Assembly: GCA_006226755.1 (NCBI GenBank)
Contig: SBGE01000219.1
Span: forward strand, 1 to 34,777
Source: Deltaproteobacteria bacterium
Lineage (GTDB): Bacteria; Bdellovibrionota; Bacteriovoracia; Bacteriovoracales; Bacteriovoracaceae
Direction: 5' to 3'
Length of the DNA stretch: 34,777 bases
The notes under the pieces were generated by a model. The model saw only the letters and a program-made list of their open reading frames with translations. It did no database searches and was not told the origin of the DNA. The position numbers and the translations under genes were made by a program. Below, in pieces: positions 7,564 to 16,722 of this stretch; within the stretch, counting starts at the first letter, position 1; each line of letters starts with the position of its first letter.

Positions 7564-8766
7564 ATGAGGACATCTACGCTTATTGCGATCACAATTATTC
7601 TCGCTCTTTTGAACTTTAAGGCCCAGGCTTCTCCTTTTCTTAATCGTAGTTATGAAGTCTCTGTGACTGGAAGTGATGAAAGTATCGAATACCTAAAACT
7701 CAGTGCAGATTATAAAACACTCAAAAGTACAAAATACTGTCGCGGAGCTTTTCTTCCTGTCGGAAGAGGTGAGTGGTGGTGTTCAGAATCCGCAAAAGGA
7801 AAACAGACCTGTACTCGTACTTTTCAATGTGCCCGAGTTTCAAAATCACGCTCACTCGTAACAGAGTCTCGAAGAATCAAAGAAGAAATGAAAGAAGTGA
7901 AGTATAGAGTTTCTGGCAAGCATCGCATTTGGGTAAGTAAAGCACCTGGCACAGTCAGTAAGAGACTCAGAAAGTATAAAAATGAAAAAGAACCTGAAGA
8001 TTTCTCAGAAGTTCAATATATGGGCGCAGGACCAATCAGAGGTAAAGTTGTTCAACGTAAGAAGAAAGAAACTCAACAAGATAATGAATTTAAGATAGCC
8101 CAATCAGAAACTAAGAAGGCCATCGAAAAGAAAAAAGAAAGACAGTATACCGCTCTTGAAGAAATGGAAGCTCTTTATCAAGAAGAAAGAAAGCAAACGG
8201 AAGTGGAAAGAGAGAAGGCTTTATTGGGGGGACCTAATTGGGAATTCCTCATGGAAAAATCCACTGACGATGACACCAAATTCTACACGGTTGTTCAAAA
8301 AGATAAAGAAGATGGAAGTGAAGAGCCTCTTTTCAAGTTTTTAAGTTTTGCCGGAGGGTTAGTCAAAATCACAGACTCTAGTAATTCTGTTGCGACAATC
8401 AATGTTGCATGGACTCCGACAGTTAAATTTGGCCGAGGAAGTAAATGGGGACTTCGTGGAATCATCGGTGTTCAACAATATCAACTTCCTGAGACAACAA
8501 CTACTGCCAGTGAAAAATTTCTGATTACTGAGACTGAAATTCTTCTCTATCGAATGTTGGGTAGGGCCTATTTGGAATTTGGTGTTGGTCAACAGGCCTG
8601 GGGTGGAAGTGTTGGCGAAAGTTTTCAAACGATGACGGGAACTCTTGGGTACAAATTCAAACGTTTTCAATTAGCAGCAATGGAGCGAATTTTTGTGAGT
8701 TATTCAAGTATTGCCGCAACAGAATCAGCAACTGCGCTTAAGCTTGGAGTTGGTTTCGCTTTCTAG
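7564..8766 (+). CDS. Secreted protein with charged coiled-coil middle and beta-barrel-like C-terminus
   Basis: A 400-residue protein with signal peptide MRTSTLIAITIILALLNFKAQAS. Residues ~25-110 are a small domain with four Cys (YCRGAF, WWCSES, TCTRTFQCA). Residues ~110-225 are very rich in Lys, Glu and Arg and likely a coiled coil or helix. Residues ~235-400 show alternating hydrophobic residues, with Gly/aromatic strands (GLRGIIGVQQYQLP, AYLEFGVGQQAWGG, GTLGYKFKRFQLAAM). The terminal LGVGFAF ends in Phe, as expected for an outer-membrane barrel strand recognised by BAM. Outer-membrane insertion is an inference. It overlaps by 4 nt the stop of the convergent lipoprotein gene. No family recognised. 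Confidence 0.8.
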   Translation: MRTSTLIAITIILALLNFKAQASPFLNRSYEVSVTGSDESIEYLKLSADYKTLKSTKYCRGAFLPVGRGEWWCSESAKGKQTCTRTFQCARVSKSRSLVTESRRIKEEMKEVKYRVSGKHRIWVSKAPGTVSKRLRKYKNEKEPEDFSEVQYMGAGPIRGKVVQRKKKETQQDNEFKIAQSETKKAIEKKKERQYTALEEMEALYQEERKQTEVEREKALLGGPNWEFLMEKSTDDDTKFYTVVQKDKEDGSEEPLFKFLSFAGGLVKITDSSNSVATINVAWTPTVKFGRGSKWGLRGIIGVQQYQLPETTTTASEKFLITETEILLYRMLGRAYLEFGVGQQAWGGSVGESFQTMTGTLGYKFKRFQLAAMERIFVSYSSIAATESATALKLGVGFAF

Positions 8767-9134
8767 CTACCACACATATTGAATAATCTTCGATATCTCA
8801 TCAGCACCCGCTTTTCATCAAAATCAGGACGACTTTTTTTAATCATCGAAAGAATCAAAGCACTTTTTTCATGAAGATCATTATCTTCTTTATCAAAAAT
8901 ATGTTTTTGAAAGAACTTGTTTGAGATAAGCTCATCAAGATCCTGACGGGTAATCCCCAGCGCTTCGCGAATTTCCAATGATTCGGGAACCTCTGAAGAA
9001 ACTCTCTTTCCCGGAACCAAGTGGGAGACCAGTTCTAGACAAGTGCCTCCATCTGTAGCAGCTGGTGTTCTGACCGGTGAATGGCCACAGGAAGTCAAAA
9101 GAGTGAATAGAAAAATCAGACAGAGAATTCTCAT
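8763..9134 (-). CDS. Small lipoprotein of unknown function
   Basis: A 123-residue lipoprotein: signal MRILCLIFLFTLLTSC with lipobox LTSC, lipid Cys at residue 16. The mature ~108 residues are mainly helical and charged, with two more cysteines (GGTCLELV near residue 32, and CGS at the C-terminus). The C-terminal part reads like a packed helical bundle (RQDLDELISNKFFQKHIF, DFDEKRVLMRYRRLF). It is divergent from the 9225 gene and convergent with the 7564 gene. The family is not recognised. Confidence 0.75.
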   Translation of the reverse strand: MRILCLIFLFTLLTSCGHSPVRTPAATDGGTCLELVSHLVPGKRVSSEVPESLEIREALGITRQDLDELISNKFFQKHIFDKEDNDLHEKSALILSMIKKSRPDFDEKRVLMRYRRLFNMCGS

Positions 9135-9224
9135 CGCTAACTTATCGGAAATTTACTGAAACATTTGACCGACTGGCGAGGTCGGGTTTTCAAGACAAGC
9201 AACCGAAAGTCCGAAGAGCTTCTG

Positions 9225-10535
9225 ATGAGATCTTTTCTACTTTTCTTTTTATTTATCACTATGTCTGTGCACTCTTTTGCCGACGAAGGGTTGAAGGCCG
9301 AGTATCGCTTTTCATTGGAGTTCACCAATGTCATTTTGCAAATAGGTCATGAGATCGAAAGAGAGAATCCTGACATTACAAACTTCGAAGATATCGACAA
9401 ATTAAAATTTGAAAAGATCTTCAAAGAGAAGATTGATACTTATGCTAAATTTTATGCAGATAGTTTGGAAATTCCGCCCTCAAAGAAAAATATCTTTCTT
9501 GAACCATTCAGAGCGATGAAAGTTTCCAATATTTGGGAACTTTTTCAAGTTAGCTTTAAAAAAGTAAAAGTCCTTTTCAAGCGAAAAGGATTTGGTGTCG
9601 CTATCGCAGTGATGATGGGAATGATCTCTGATTATGTCGTTCCAGGAATCCTTATCAATATTGGTCTACCTCAGCTTATACCGATTTCAGCGATGACCCC
9701 TTGGAGTATGATGTACTCCACAATTCCTGGTTCTGTTGAAAAGTTGGTAGTGAAGAGAAAGATCATCAATGCACTTGGTTCCAAAGAAAAGTATCTGCAG
9801 TATCGAGATCATCTTGAGACTGTCCAGAAAGAACTTCGCTTGAAAAACCCGGACAATTTTCTTTTTCCTCTTAGGCAATTGGGAGATGAAACTGAAGTGG
9901 TGGTTGTCGCCAGAAAAACCTGGGTTAAATCGATGATGGGTAAGCTTGGCTTTTTTCAAGACTCCGTCAGTTATCAATCGCTTTTAAGATTCATGGTAGG
10001 GAATGGTATTACAAATGATTACGTTCAGTACGTGATGACACTCAAAGTGGATCGCAAAGTCAAAACTACTTTGCTAATTCAACATATTCTCAGTAGCGAT
10101 GATGAGCAATTGAAGCTTTCATTCCGTAAGACTTACTCTAAACAAATATTTAAACTTAAAACTAGAGATCAATGGGCAGGTCTCATGGAATGGACCAGGA
10201 AGATGATGGATGCCGGGAATATTGATGAGATGAATAAACTAATGAATCAGATTCCTGACCAGTTGGATAGTCGAGAGATAACCGCATTATGGGAACATAT
10301 GATCCTTCCGAGATATGCTGAAGAATTTGATATCGATTACGTTGAATACCGAAAATTGGTTCGCAACTTTGAAGCAATGAAGGCACGTCTGAATGAAGAG
10401 ATCGACAAATCATTCAAAGAAGCTGGCAGAGATCTCTTCTTTAATTATTTTTCAAAGAGTTTCAATGGTACTTCTATCGGAGGCTGTTCTAGAACTCACG
10501 ATCAAGTACTCAAAGCACTGGTGGAAGCACTGTGA
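9225..10535 (+). CDS. Large secreted protein of unknown function
   Basis: A 436-residue protein starting at ATG 9225, supported by GAAGAG 6 nt upstream and by a signal peptide (MRSFLLFFLFITMSVHSFAD). The frame extends upstream to 9165, but that part lacks signal-peptide character. The mature protein is mostly helical. A stretch around residues 125-165 (GVAIAVMMGMISDYVVPG and following) is hydrophobic enough to be a membrane segment or buried helical hairpin. The C-terminus ends in a Cys-containing GGCSRTH segment. Its stop overlaps by 4 nt with the GTG of the DCC-family gene, implying translational coupling and perhaps a shared role in envelope thiol chemistry. No family is recognised. Confidence 0.75.
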   Translation: MRSFLLFFLFITMSVHSFADEGLKAEYRFSLEFTNVILQIGHEIERENPDITNFEDIDKLKFEKIFKEKIDTYAKFYADSLEIPPSKKNIFLEPFRAMKVSNIWELFQVSFKKVKVLFKRKGFGVAIAVMMGMISDYVVPGILINIGLPQLIPISAMTPWSMMYSTIPGSVEKLVVKRKIINALGSKEKYLQYRDHLETVQKELRLKNPDNFLFPLRQLGDETEVVVVARKTWVKSMMGKLGFFQDSVSYQSLLRFMVGNGITNDYVQYVMTLKVDRKVKTTLLIQHILSSDDEQLKLSFRKTYSKQIFKLKTRDQWAGLMEWTRKMMDAGNIDEMNKLMNQIPDQLDSREITALWEHMILPRYAEEFDIDYVEYRKLVRNFEAMKARLNEEIDKSFKEAGRDLFFNYFSKSFNGTSIGGCSRTHDQVLKALVEAL

Positions 10536-10930
10536 AAGATACAGAAATTATTCTCTTTTTTGATGGTGTTTGTAATTTGTGTAACGAATTTGTGGATTTC
10601 TCTTTGAAATATTCTGCCGATGACAAAGTTAAGTTTGCTTCGCTGCAAGGAGAAACGGCCGCCAGACTTCTTCCTAGTGAAATAGTGAAAGATCTTGATA
10701 CTGTATGCCTTTATATTGATGGTCATACTTATACCAGATCCGATGCTGTAGCCCATCTTGCCACACATCTACGTTTTCCATGGAGTCTTCTCAATTGGAT
10801 CAGAATATTTCCAAGACCAATAAGAGATTGGGGCTATAAGTTTATCGCCAAAAATAGATACCGCTTGTTTGGACAAAAAGAAACATGTCGTCTACCTACT
10901 CCAGAGGAGAGAGGACGGTTACTTTCCTGA
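10532..10930 (+). CDS. DCC-family (DUF393) thiol-disulfide oxidoreductase-like protein
   Basis: A 132-residue protein of the DUF393 / 'DCC' family, named for the N-terminal DxxCxxC motif; here DGVCNLC with Asp11, Cys14, Cys17. A thioredoxin-like redox role is predicted for the family but rarely proven. Later family features are the VKFASLQGETA strand, the DTVCLYIDG segment with another Cys, a LLNWIRIFPRPIRDWGYKFIAKNRYRLFG stretch and a final Cys. The start is GTG in a GTGA overlap with the preceding gene. There is no signal peptide. The 3' end overlaps the convergent SGNH gene by 12 nt. Confidence 0.85.
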   Translation: MKDTEIILFFDGVCNLCNEFVDFSLKYSADDKVKFASLQGETAARLLPSEIVKDLDTVCLYIDGHTYTRSDAVAHLATHLRFPWSLLNWIRIFPRPIRDWGYKFIAKNRYRLFGQKETCRLPTPEERGRLLS

Positions 10931-12553
10931 CATGACATTGATGATCTGAGTAGCCAGCCATTCACCGGCCAACTTGTGTCCTTCATTATTGAAATGAATA
11001 AAGTCCCAGAAACGAAAATCTCCAGCAAACTCTTGCTTGGAATTCATGAAAGAATTCAAATCTAGAATATGTATATTTTCTCCTGCCAGACTCGAAAGGA
11101 ACTCTCTTCTTTGGTCAAGGTGAATATCAGACTCACTGCTTATTGCTTCTTGAACGATAAAAATTCGAGATGCCTTTTTCATTCCAAGTTCGAGGAAATT
11201 TTTCAATCCCTTAAAGTAATTGAAATCATCTCCATTATTGACGAGATTGATGATGAGAATTTCTGGGGAGAGAATCTCAATATTTTTTTGATACTTTTCA
11301 AAAATCATCTGTGGGTTTGTACCAGACTCACTTAAATTGAGTGAAACAAGCCTACTCCCTTTGAGCTGTTGTTGGATTTGTTTGTGAAGAATCGTGAAAA
11401 AGGTCTTGCCCATGGATGAAGCTCCTGCGCCGATACTCTGAGAAGTTCCTACTAATACAAGGTTGGAATTACCTCTGGAGATGATATGGGCAGCAGTCTC
11501 TATTCTTCTATAATTACATTGTTGAAGCGTACAAACGATAGGCCCTTCCCAAATTCGGTCTTTTGGATAACCTCTATTGGCGAAGACTGTGGAAGAAGGT
11601 ATTTCTCCTGGGGGATTCAGAGCGAGAAAGTGAAACAGTCCCCAACGAAACTTTTCCAATTTGTTGCCAATAGAAGTGACATCTTTTCCATCTCGTATTT
11701 TACTGAATGGACTAAGTTCGTATTTGGAAAGGAAAAAGCGGTCTGCAGCATAATAAATAGACTGAAAAATAAGAAGTACTAAAAAAAGTAGTTGGGCGAT
11801 TTTGATATCCATCCCCGGGACAAAAGCTACCAAAGACATTTTGACTGCAACTAAAAACAACATCCAGAATAAGGTCAATCCCAGCGCCTTTTTGATGTCG
11901 AAGAACCCTTCATAGAAAGTTTCACCTTTTTCATTAACTAAAAAAACATCATCGACCAAAGCTCCCGTAAGTCCTGATTGCAAAGTCAAAGAGGAGTAAG
12001 TGTAAGGAGAGTTCAGGGTCAGTTGGTGAATCTCTTTGCCATTTAATTGAAAACGAACAACTCTTTCCTTTATATCTATGTCAAGAAAGCTCCAACGGCC
12101 ATCAAGTTTCAGATCGAGCTTGTTACGGGTATAAATGCTTTTCCCAAAAAAAACATTTGAGGCCTTTTCCGATCTCGACATTACTATGCCGACGTCGGAG
12201 TAGGATTTGTCGTTCAGTTTGATGGAGAGGATCTGTCCTTCTTCTAGTTTGAATTTCAAGCGAACACTGTTCAAATCTTTCAATTCCAAAGAACGGACGG
12301 CTTGATGTCCGTACCATTTTCCTAGATTGAGTACACCTTCGAAGAGGGGGGCTCGTGTTGAAAGATATTCATCACTTCCTGTCAGTCCAAAAAGCTTTTC
12401 CCTTTTCTCGACTATCCATTTATTGGAATGAAATAGCGTATTTGTTCCCAACGCAATCTGAAGCCCAAGCAATGAGGCGCTCATGACTACCAAGAAGACA
12501 CTCCTTAAGAATATTTGTTTCGGATGGCTTTCCGAAGGGTATTTAGAAGTCAC
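10919..12553 (-). CDS. Membrane-anchored SGNH/GDSL-like hydrolase
   Basis: A 544-residue protein starting at GTG 12553, inside the last codons of the histone-fold gene (11-nt overlap). Hydrophobic segments lie near residues 15-35, then around 215-240 and 245-265. The region between the first and second segments looks beta-rich and could be a lectin-like, extracytoplasmic sandwich. The C-terminal ~190 residues have SGNH hydrolase blocks: block I LVGTSQSIG with Ser as nucleophile, a block III-like NLVNNGDD, and the final WDFIHFNNEGH, where DxxH supplies the catalytic Asp/His. Substrate is unknown; O-acetyl groups on envelope glycans are a common target in this fold. The fold call is fairly strong, activity is inferred. 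Confidence 0.75.
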   Translation of the reverse strand: MTSKYPSESHPKQIFLRSVFLVVMSASLLGLQIALGTNTLFHSNKWIVEKREKLFGLTGSDEYLSTRAPLFEGVLNLGKWYGHQAVRSLELKDLNSVRLKFKLEEGQILSIKLNDKSYSDVGIVMSRSEKASNVFFGKSIYTRNKLDLKLDGRWSFLDIDIKERVVRFQLNGKEIHQLTLNSPYTYSSLTLQSGLTGALVDDVFLVNEKGETFYEGFFDIKKALGLTLFWMLFLVAVKMSLVAFVPGMDIKIAQLLFLVLLIFQSIYYAADRFFLSKYELSPFSKIRDGKDVTSIGNKLEKFRWGLFHFLALNPPGEIPSSTVFANRGYPKDRIWEGPIVCTLQQCNYRRIETAAHIISRGNSNLVLVGTSQSIGAGASSMGKTFFTILHKQIQQQLKGSRLVSLNLSESGTNPQMIFEKYQKNIEILSPEILIINLVNNGDDFNYFKGLKNFLELGMKKASRIFIVQEAISSESDIHLDQRREFLSSLAGENIHILDLNSFMNSKQEFAGDFRFWDFIHFNNEGHKLAGEWLATQIINVMSGK

Positions 12554-13007
12554 GATCCATCAATGTTTTTCGGCCATCAGCGATGGCCTTTTCGCAGGCC
12601 TTGTCAGCTTCATAGCGAATGATATCAGATAGAGCATCCATCACATTTCCTGAGGTGTTAAGGTCATACTTGGCCTTAACATAGGCCTTGAGTTTACTCG
12701 CCACTACTAAAACTTCTTTTGGAATATCGCCTCTATTGGCAGCAGCTGAAGTCGTGGCCGATGGCTTACTTGAAGAAACGATTTTTCTGATTGGTGCCCT
12801 CATTTCAGTTTCTTTAGGCGGAGCAGTTTCTTCTTCGGCCCAAGAGTTTTTATGATTCATGACTGGATTGTGAATATCCCAACAGTCGACACTGCACCAA
12901 ACGGATTTGCGACAACTAGAGACGCTACATTTTTGATAGATGCCACGATAAGGAATTTCTTTTCCACAGGTGGCACACTTGCGCCAATAAGTTCTTTCTT
13001 CTGACAT
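12543..13007 (-). CDS. Zinc-finger plus histone-fold DNA-binding protein
   Basis: A 154-residue cytoplasmic protein (start ATG 13007, GGGAG 5 nt upstream; ATG 13019 is less likely). N-terminal residues 10-52 carry ordered Cys and His: CATC (11-14), Cys27, Cys32, Cys38, Cys42, His46, His52, a treble-clef or ZZ-like zinc module. After a Ser/Ala/Thr/Pro linker (about 65-93), residues 94-154 match a single histone fold. It ends with ADGRKTLMDRDF, very close to the HAGRKTIKAEDI of archaeal HMf histones, and the fold is cut at the start of helix 3. Histones with an N-terminal zinc module are known in prokaryotic surveys (the 'ZZ' class), and Bdellovibrio has other histones. DNA binding is inferred, target unknown. 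The stop overlaps the SGNH gene. Confidence 0.8.
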   Translation of the reverse strand: MSEERTYWRKCATCGKEIPYRGIYQKCSVSSCRKSVWCSVDCWDIHNPVMNHKNSWAEEETAPPKETEMRAPIRKIVSSSKPSATTSAAANRGDIPKEVLVVASKLKAYVKAKYDLNTSGNVMDALSDIIRYEADKACEKAIADGRKTLMDRDF

Positions 13008-13085
13008 GAATTCTCCCATTCAGTAACTTCAGAGGGTAAGTAATTTATTGGAATATTCTAAACTAAATTGGAGGGAAGTGAAAAA

Positions 13086-13162
<77 letters not shown>

Positions 13163-13241
13163 ACATTTTTAAAGAGTTGAAAATATAAGGTCGGGAAGGG
13201 CCCTTGTCAATCCAAACGTCGTAATCTTGGCAATGCGTTAA

Positions 13242-13270
13242 TTGCCTGAATCTTTTAAAAGAACTATAGT
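13242..13270 (+). promoter_or_regulatory. Sigma70-type promoter for the ABC exporter genes
   Basis: TTGCCT (13242-13247), a 17-nt spacer and TATAGT (13265-13270) sit directly before ATG 13280. The -10 box ends 9 nt before the ATG, so transcription should begin within a few bases of the start codon. No Shine-Dalgarno sequence is visible. Confidence 0.6.
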
Positions 13271-13279
13271 CATTTCCTC

Positions 13280-14932
13280 ATGAAAAACCGACTCGATAGA
13301 AGTCTCACTTCACTCCTACTTTTGCAGTTCAAAGAATACTGGTACTACTACACAGTAGCGTTTGGTTGTCTTTTTTTGACTCATTATATTGGAAGCCAAC
13401 TGCCGTTTCTTGCCAAAGAGTTGGCCGAGAAAGTTGGAAACGGTCTGGAAAATCAGCCGGTGGGAATCTTTTTTCTTTTGGCCTTGGGAATCATTGTCTT
13501 TAGAACCAGCTCCAGACTCAGCTTTTTTTATCCAGCTAGGGTAATGCAAAAAAACCTGCGAGTTGAACTTGTGGAGAAACTCGAAACGGTATCACCTCTA
13601 CGCTATAAAGAATTTTCATCTGGGCAACTTTATCAAATTATTCAAAACGATATGGATCAGCTTCGGGCCTTGATAGGGTTCGCGCTTTTACAGCTAGGGA
13701 ATATTGTGGTTGCCCTTGCAGTTTTAATTCCAAAAATTTCAAGTTTTAATCCGGCCTTGGTGAAGGCCCTTTCTCCTATGCTGATTTCTTTTATCTTCTT
13801 TACGTTAATCGTGAGTAAGAATAGAAAGTACTACAAACAGACTCAGGACTATCAAGGTGAAGTCCAGAATTTCATCATGGAAAGTTATCTTGGGAAAAAA
13901 ACCATCAAGAACTTCCATGCCGAGCAATCTTTTATTGATCTTTTCGACCGAGGCTCATTTAAAGAATTGATTGCCTTCTATAAGGCAGGATTGGGGATTG
14001 CTTTTTCAATTCCCATGATTCCTCTCGGAGTAGGGATGTCATTGATCTGGGGTGCATGGATCATCAGATCCTTAGATTTGGGAGCCCCTGGTCTGGTTCT
14101 GTTTTCTGGGTTTATCTTTCTTTTTCTTGAACCATTGATGTTTGTCAGCTGGATCGGTGTCGTTTTTGCTCGATCTGGAGCTTCTTGGACAAGAATCAGA
14201 GGACTAGTTTCTAAACTTGAAATGCCTGCAGAAGATGAAATGAAACTTCTTGAAATGAATCCGCATAAGATCAAAGAACAGATGACTTTTAAGGTTAACT
14301 TCTGGAATCAGTGGATGAATCTGGAAATCAAACGTGGCGAGTGGACAGTTCTGATTGGTAAGACAGGATGTGGTAAATCAGAAGTCTTGAAACAATTGGC
14401 AGAAGTCATCAAGAATCAAGGAGAGAAGATTTCTTATGTCGCTCAAAGTCCTTACCTCTATAATGATACTATCTCTGCTAACATCTTTCTGGGCAAAGAA
14501 ATTACAGAAGAGCTCGAAGAGCGCGCCTTCAATCTACTGAAGATCATGGGATTGGATTATTTGGCCGATAATCGAGAAGAACTCATGAAGCTTGAAGTAG
14601 GAGAGAATGGAAAGCGTCTTTCCGGAGGTCAGGCCAAGAGACTTTGTTTGATTAGAAGTTTAATGGCCGAATCTTCAATTCTTCTTTGGGATGACCCTTT
14701 TTCCTCAGTTGATTTGATTCTTGAAAAACAAATTGTCGAGGACCTTAGAAAGTCCGGGCTTATACAACACAAAACAATCATTTTGACGTCTCATCGATTG
14801 ACTACAGTCAGACTGAGCCATCACGTTGTCTTTCTAGAAAAAGAAAATGGAATTATTGAAGAAGGTCAGATTGCAAATCTTCTTTCAAATAAGAGTAAAA
14901 CTTATGAGTACTTCTCAGATCAAATGGTTTGA
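13280..14932 (+). CDS. ABC exporter half-transporter, degenerate-site subunit
   Basis: A 550-residue fusion of a six-helix exporter-type membrane domain (about 1-310) and an ABC nucleotide-binding domain (about 330-550). Motifs: Walker A GKTGCGKS (Lys366), Q-loop VAQSP, signature LSGGQ (447-451), Walker B ILLWDD with Asp471, and H-loop His505. The catalytic Glu that normally follows the Walker B Asp is replaced by Asp472. The stretch between Walker A and Q-loop is unusually short (about 25 residues). With the next gene this looks like the degenerate/consensus pair of heterodimeric exporters such as TM287/288. Substrate cannot be told. A promoter is immediately upstream, and the next ATG (14904) lies inside this gene. 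Confidence 0.9.
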   Translation: MKNRLDRSLTSLLLLQFKEYWYYYTVAFGCLFLTHYIGSQLPFLAKELAEKVGNGLENQPVGIFFLLALGIIVFRTSSRLSFFYPARVMQKNLRVELVEKLETVSPLRYKEFSSGQLYQIIQNDMDQLRALIGFALLQLGNIVVALAVLIPKISSFNPALVKALSPMLISFIFFTLIVSKNRKYYKQTQDYQGEVQNFIMESYLGKKTIKNFHAEQSFIDLFDRGSFKELIAFYKAGLGIAFSIPMIPLGVGMSLIWGAWIIRSLDLGAPGLVLFSGFIFLFLEPLMFVSWIGVVFARSGASWTRIRGLVSKLEMPAEDEMKLLEMNPHKIKEQMTFKVNFWNQWMNLEIKRGEWTVLIGKTGCGKSEVLKQLAEVIKNQGEKISYVAQSPYLYNDTISANIFLGKEITEELEERAFNLLKIMGLDYLADNREELMKLEVGENGKRLSGGQAKRLCLIRSLMAESSILLWDDPFSSVDLILEKQIVEDLRKSGLIQHKTIILTSHRLTTVRLSHHVVFLEKENGIIEEGQIANLLSNKSKTYEYFSDQMV

Positions 14933-16670
14933 TATTTTCAAGTTCAAGGGGATAGGTCCTTTGATGCTTGTCGTTCTGACATGTTTGGGGATCTCCGCCT
15001 TCCTCGGGAGTCAGATTCCCGGATTGATCGCAGAGTTGAGTCGTACCTATGACGACCTCAGTTTGTTCAAGCAATCACTTATCAACTTAAGTGTCGTTTT
15101 TATTGGTGTCTATCTCAACCGAGCCATATATCAAGTTGGGGTGAATAAGTTCATTCAGCTTCTGGTAAGAAGAGTGAGAAATTTCTGTTATGAGAAATGG
15201 CTTCTTCATTACGATGTTCAAAGCAGTAAGGATAAAAAAACTGAAGCCTTTCCTCAGGGAGAAGTACTTGCCAGGATCATGAATGATACTGAGGCCTTTA
15301 GAGAACTCATTACTTCAGGAACATTTGGGATTTTTATCGATCTCTTTTTTGTGATTTCATGTTTAGTCAGCTTCTTGAAAATCAATCTGATTTCTGGAGG
15401 ATTCTTGATGGCGATCGAAGTCATCGCATCTGTTTCCTTGATTTGGCTGAGTAAATACATGCGTGCCATATACCTCTCAGTACGAAATGCCCATGGGAAT
15501 ATGTCTCGAGCGGTGGCCAATGTGGTGGGAGGGATTTCAGAAACTCACTATACAGAACATCAGATGTACGCCTCAAAAAGTTGTGAAAAAAGATTTACTG
15601 ACTTTCTCAACAAGCAGTTGGTTTCGAACATTTGGGACGCTGGCTACTACTCTTTGGCAGAGAGTTTGTACCCAATGCTTTTGGCCTGTGTAGTTTTGAT
15701 TTTTCCCTACTCAAAGATTACAGAAGTGGCAGTCATTTTTGCGATTGTTGATTTGATTCAACGTTCAATTGGTCCCATTAAAGATATCTCCGGTAAAATT
15801 GCCAACGTTCAAAGAGCGATTACTGGCTTTCAAAGAATTGGTGGATTTATCAACCATCTCGAAGATGGTTTTTCTTCGGATAAAAGAAGTGCTCTTGGTG
15901 AGGCGGTTCTCTTTGATGAACTTGAAGTCAATATCGATCATTTTCAGTACTTTTCTACCAAGGGACAGAGTGCTTTCACTCTGAAGGACATACACTTTGT
16001 TGGGAACAGAGGGGAGTTGATTGGACTGGTTGGATTATCGGGCTCTGGGAAATCCACGCTCCTTAACATTCTTGCTGCCAACATTATTCCAGATAAAGCT
16101 GACATCAAACTCAAGAGTCAAAACAGCAATACCCATCATTCGTATCCGGGAGAAGGACCGATGGATGTGGTTCGTTATCGTGAGCAGATTGGAATCGTGT
16201 CTCAAGAGTCTCACGTTTTTACTGAAACTCTGGCCTTTAATATTACCTTGTCAGATCAAATACCAGAGAACTTCAACAAATTTTGGGCATGGATTGAGGA
16301 GCAAATTCCTTATTTTAGAGAATGGGGAATAAAGGCCGATACAGTTATCAAACCGGAAGAGCTTTCTTCTGGGCAAAAGCAACTTTTAGCGGCAGTTAGG
16401 TCATGCTACCTTAAAAAGACCATTGTCCTTTTTGATGAAATCTCATCTGGTCTTGATGGCTCTTTAGAGGCTGCCCTTAGAAAAGTGGTCCTTTTGGTTC
16501 AACAGAATTCTTTGACCATTATTGTGGCGCACAGAGTTGAAACCATTATAGATGCCGATAAGATTCTGGTCCTCGATGAAGGATCGCTGGTCTCCATGGG
16601 GCAGCATGCAGAACTTCTCCAAACTAGTCAGACATACGCCCAGTTTCTTCAGGAGCTGTCGCCTTCTTAG
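14904..16670 (+). CDS. ABC exporter half-transporter, consensus-site subunit
   Basis: A 588-residue partner of the preceding gene, with six predicted membrane helices in the first ~320 residues and a nucleotide-binding domain after about 350. Motifs: Walker A GLSGSGKST (Lys383), Q-loop IVSQES, signature LSSGQ (487-491, with Ser where the usual motif has Gly), Walker B IVLFDE with Asp511 and catalytic Glu512, and H-loop His543. The start is ATG 14904, which overlaps the 3' end of the upstream gene by 29 nt; the frame is open further upstream to 14847. In a heterodimer, its intact Walker A/B would face the partner's LSGGQ, and its LSSGQ the partner's degenerate site. The transported substrate is unknown. 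Confidence 0.9.
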   Translation: MSTSQIKWFDIFKFKGIGPLMLVVLTCLGISAFLGSQIPGLIAELSRTYDDLSLFKQSLINLSVVFIGVYLNRAIYQVGVNKFIQLLVRRVRNFCYEKWLLHYDVQSSKDKKTEAFPQGEVLARIMNDTEAFRELITSGTFGIFIDLFFVISCLVSFLKINLISGGFLMAIEVIASVSLIWLSKYMRAIYLSVRNAHGNMSRAVANVVGGISETHYTEHQMYASKSCEKRFTDFLNKQLVSNIWDAGYYSLAESLYPMLLACVVLIFPYSKITEVAVIFAIVDLIQRSIGPIKDISGKIANVQRAITGFQRIGGFINHLEDGFSSDKRSALGEAVLFDELEVNIDHFQYFSTKGQSAFTLKDIHFVGNRGELIGLVGLSGSGKSTLLNILAANIIPDKADIKLKSQNSNTHHSYPGEGPMDVVRYREQIGIVSQESHVFTETLAFNITLSDQIPENFNKFWAWIEEQIPYFREWGIKADTVIKPEELSSGQKQLLAAVRSCYLKKTIVLFDEISSGLDGSLEAALRKVVLLVQQNSLTIIVAHRVETIIDADKILVLDEGSLVSMGQHAELLQTSQTYAQFLQELSPS

Positions 16671-16722
16671 ACCTTCTAGGTTACAATTCCATAGATTTAT
16701 TTGATCAATGAAGGAGTATACG

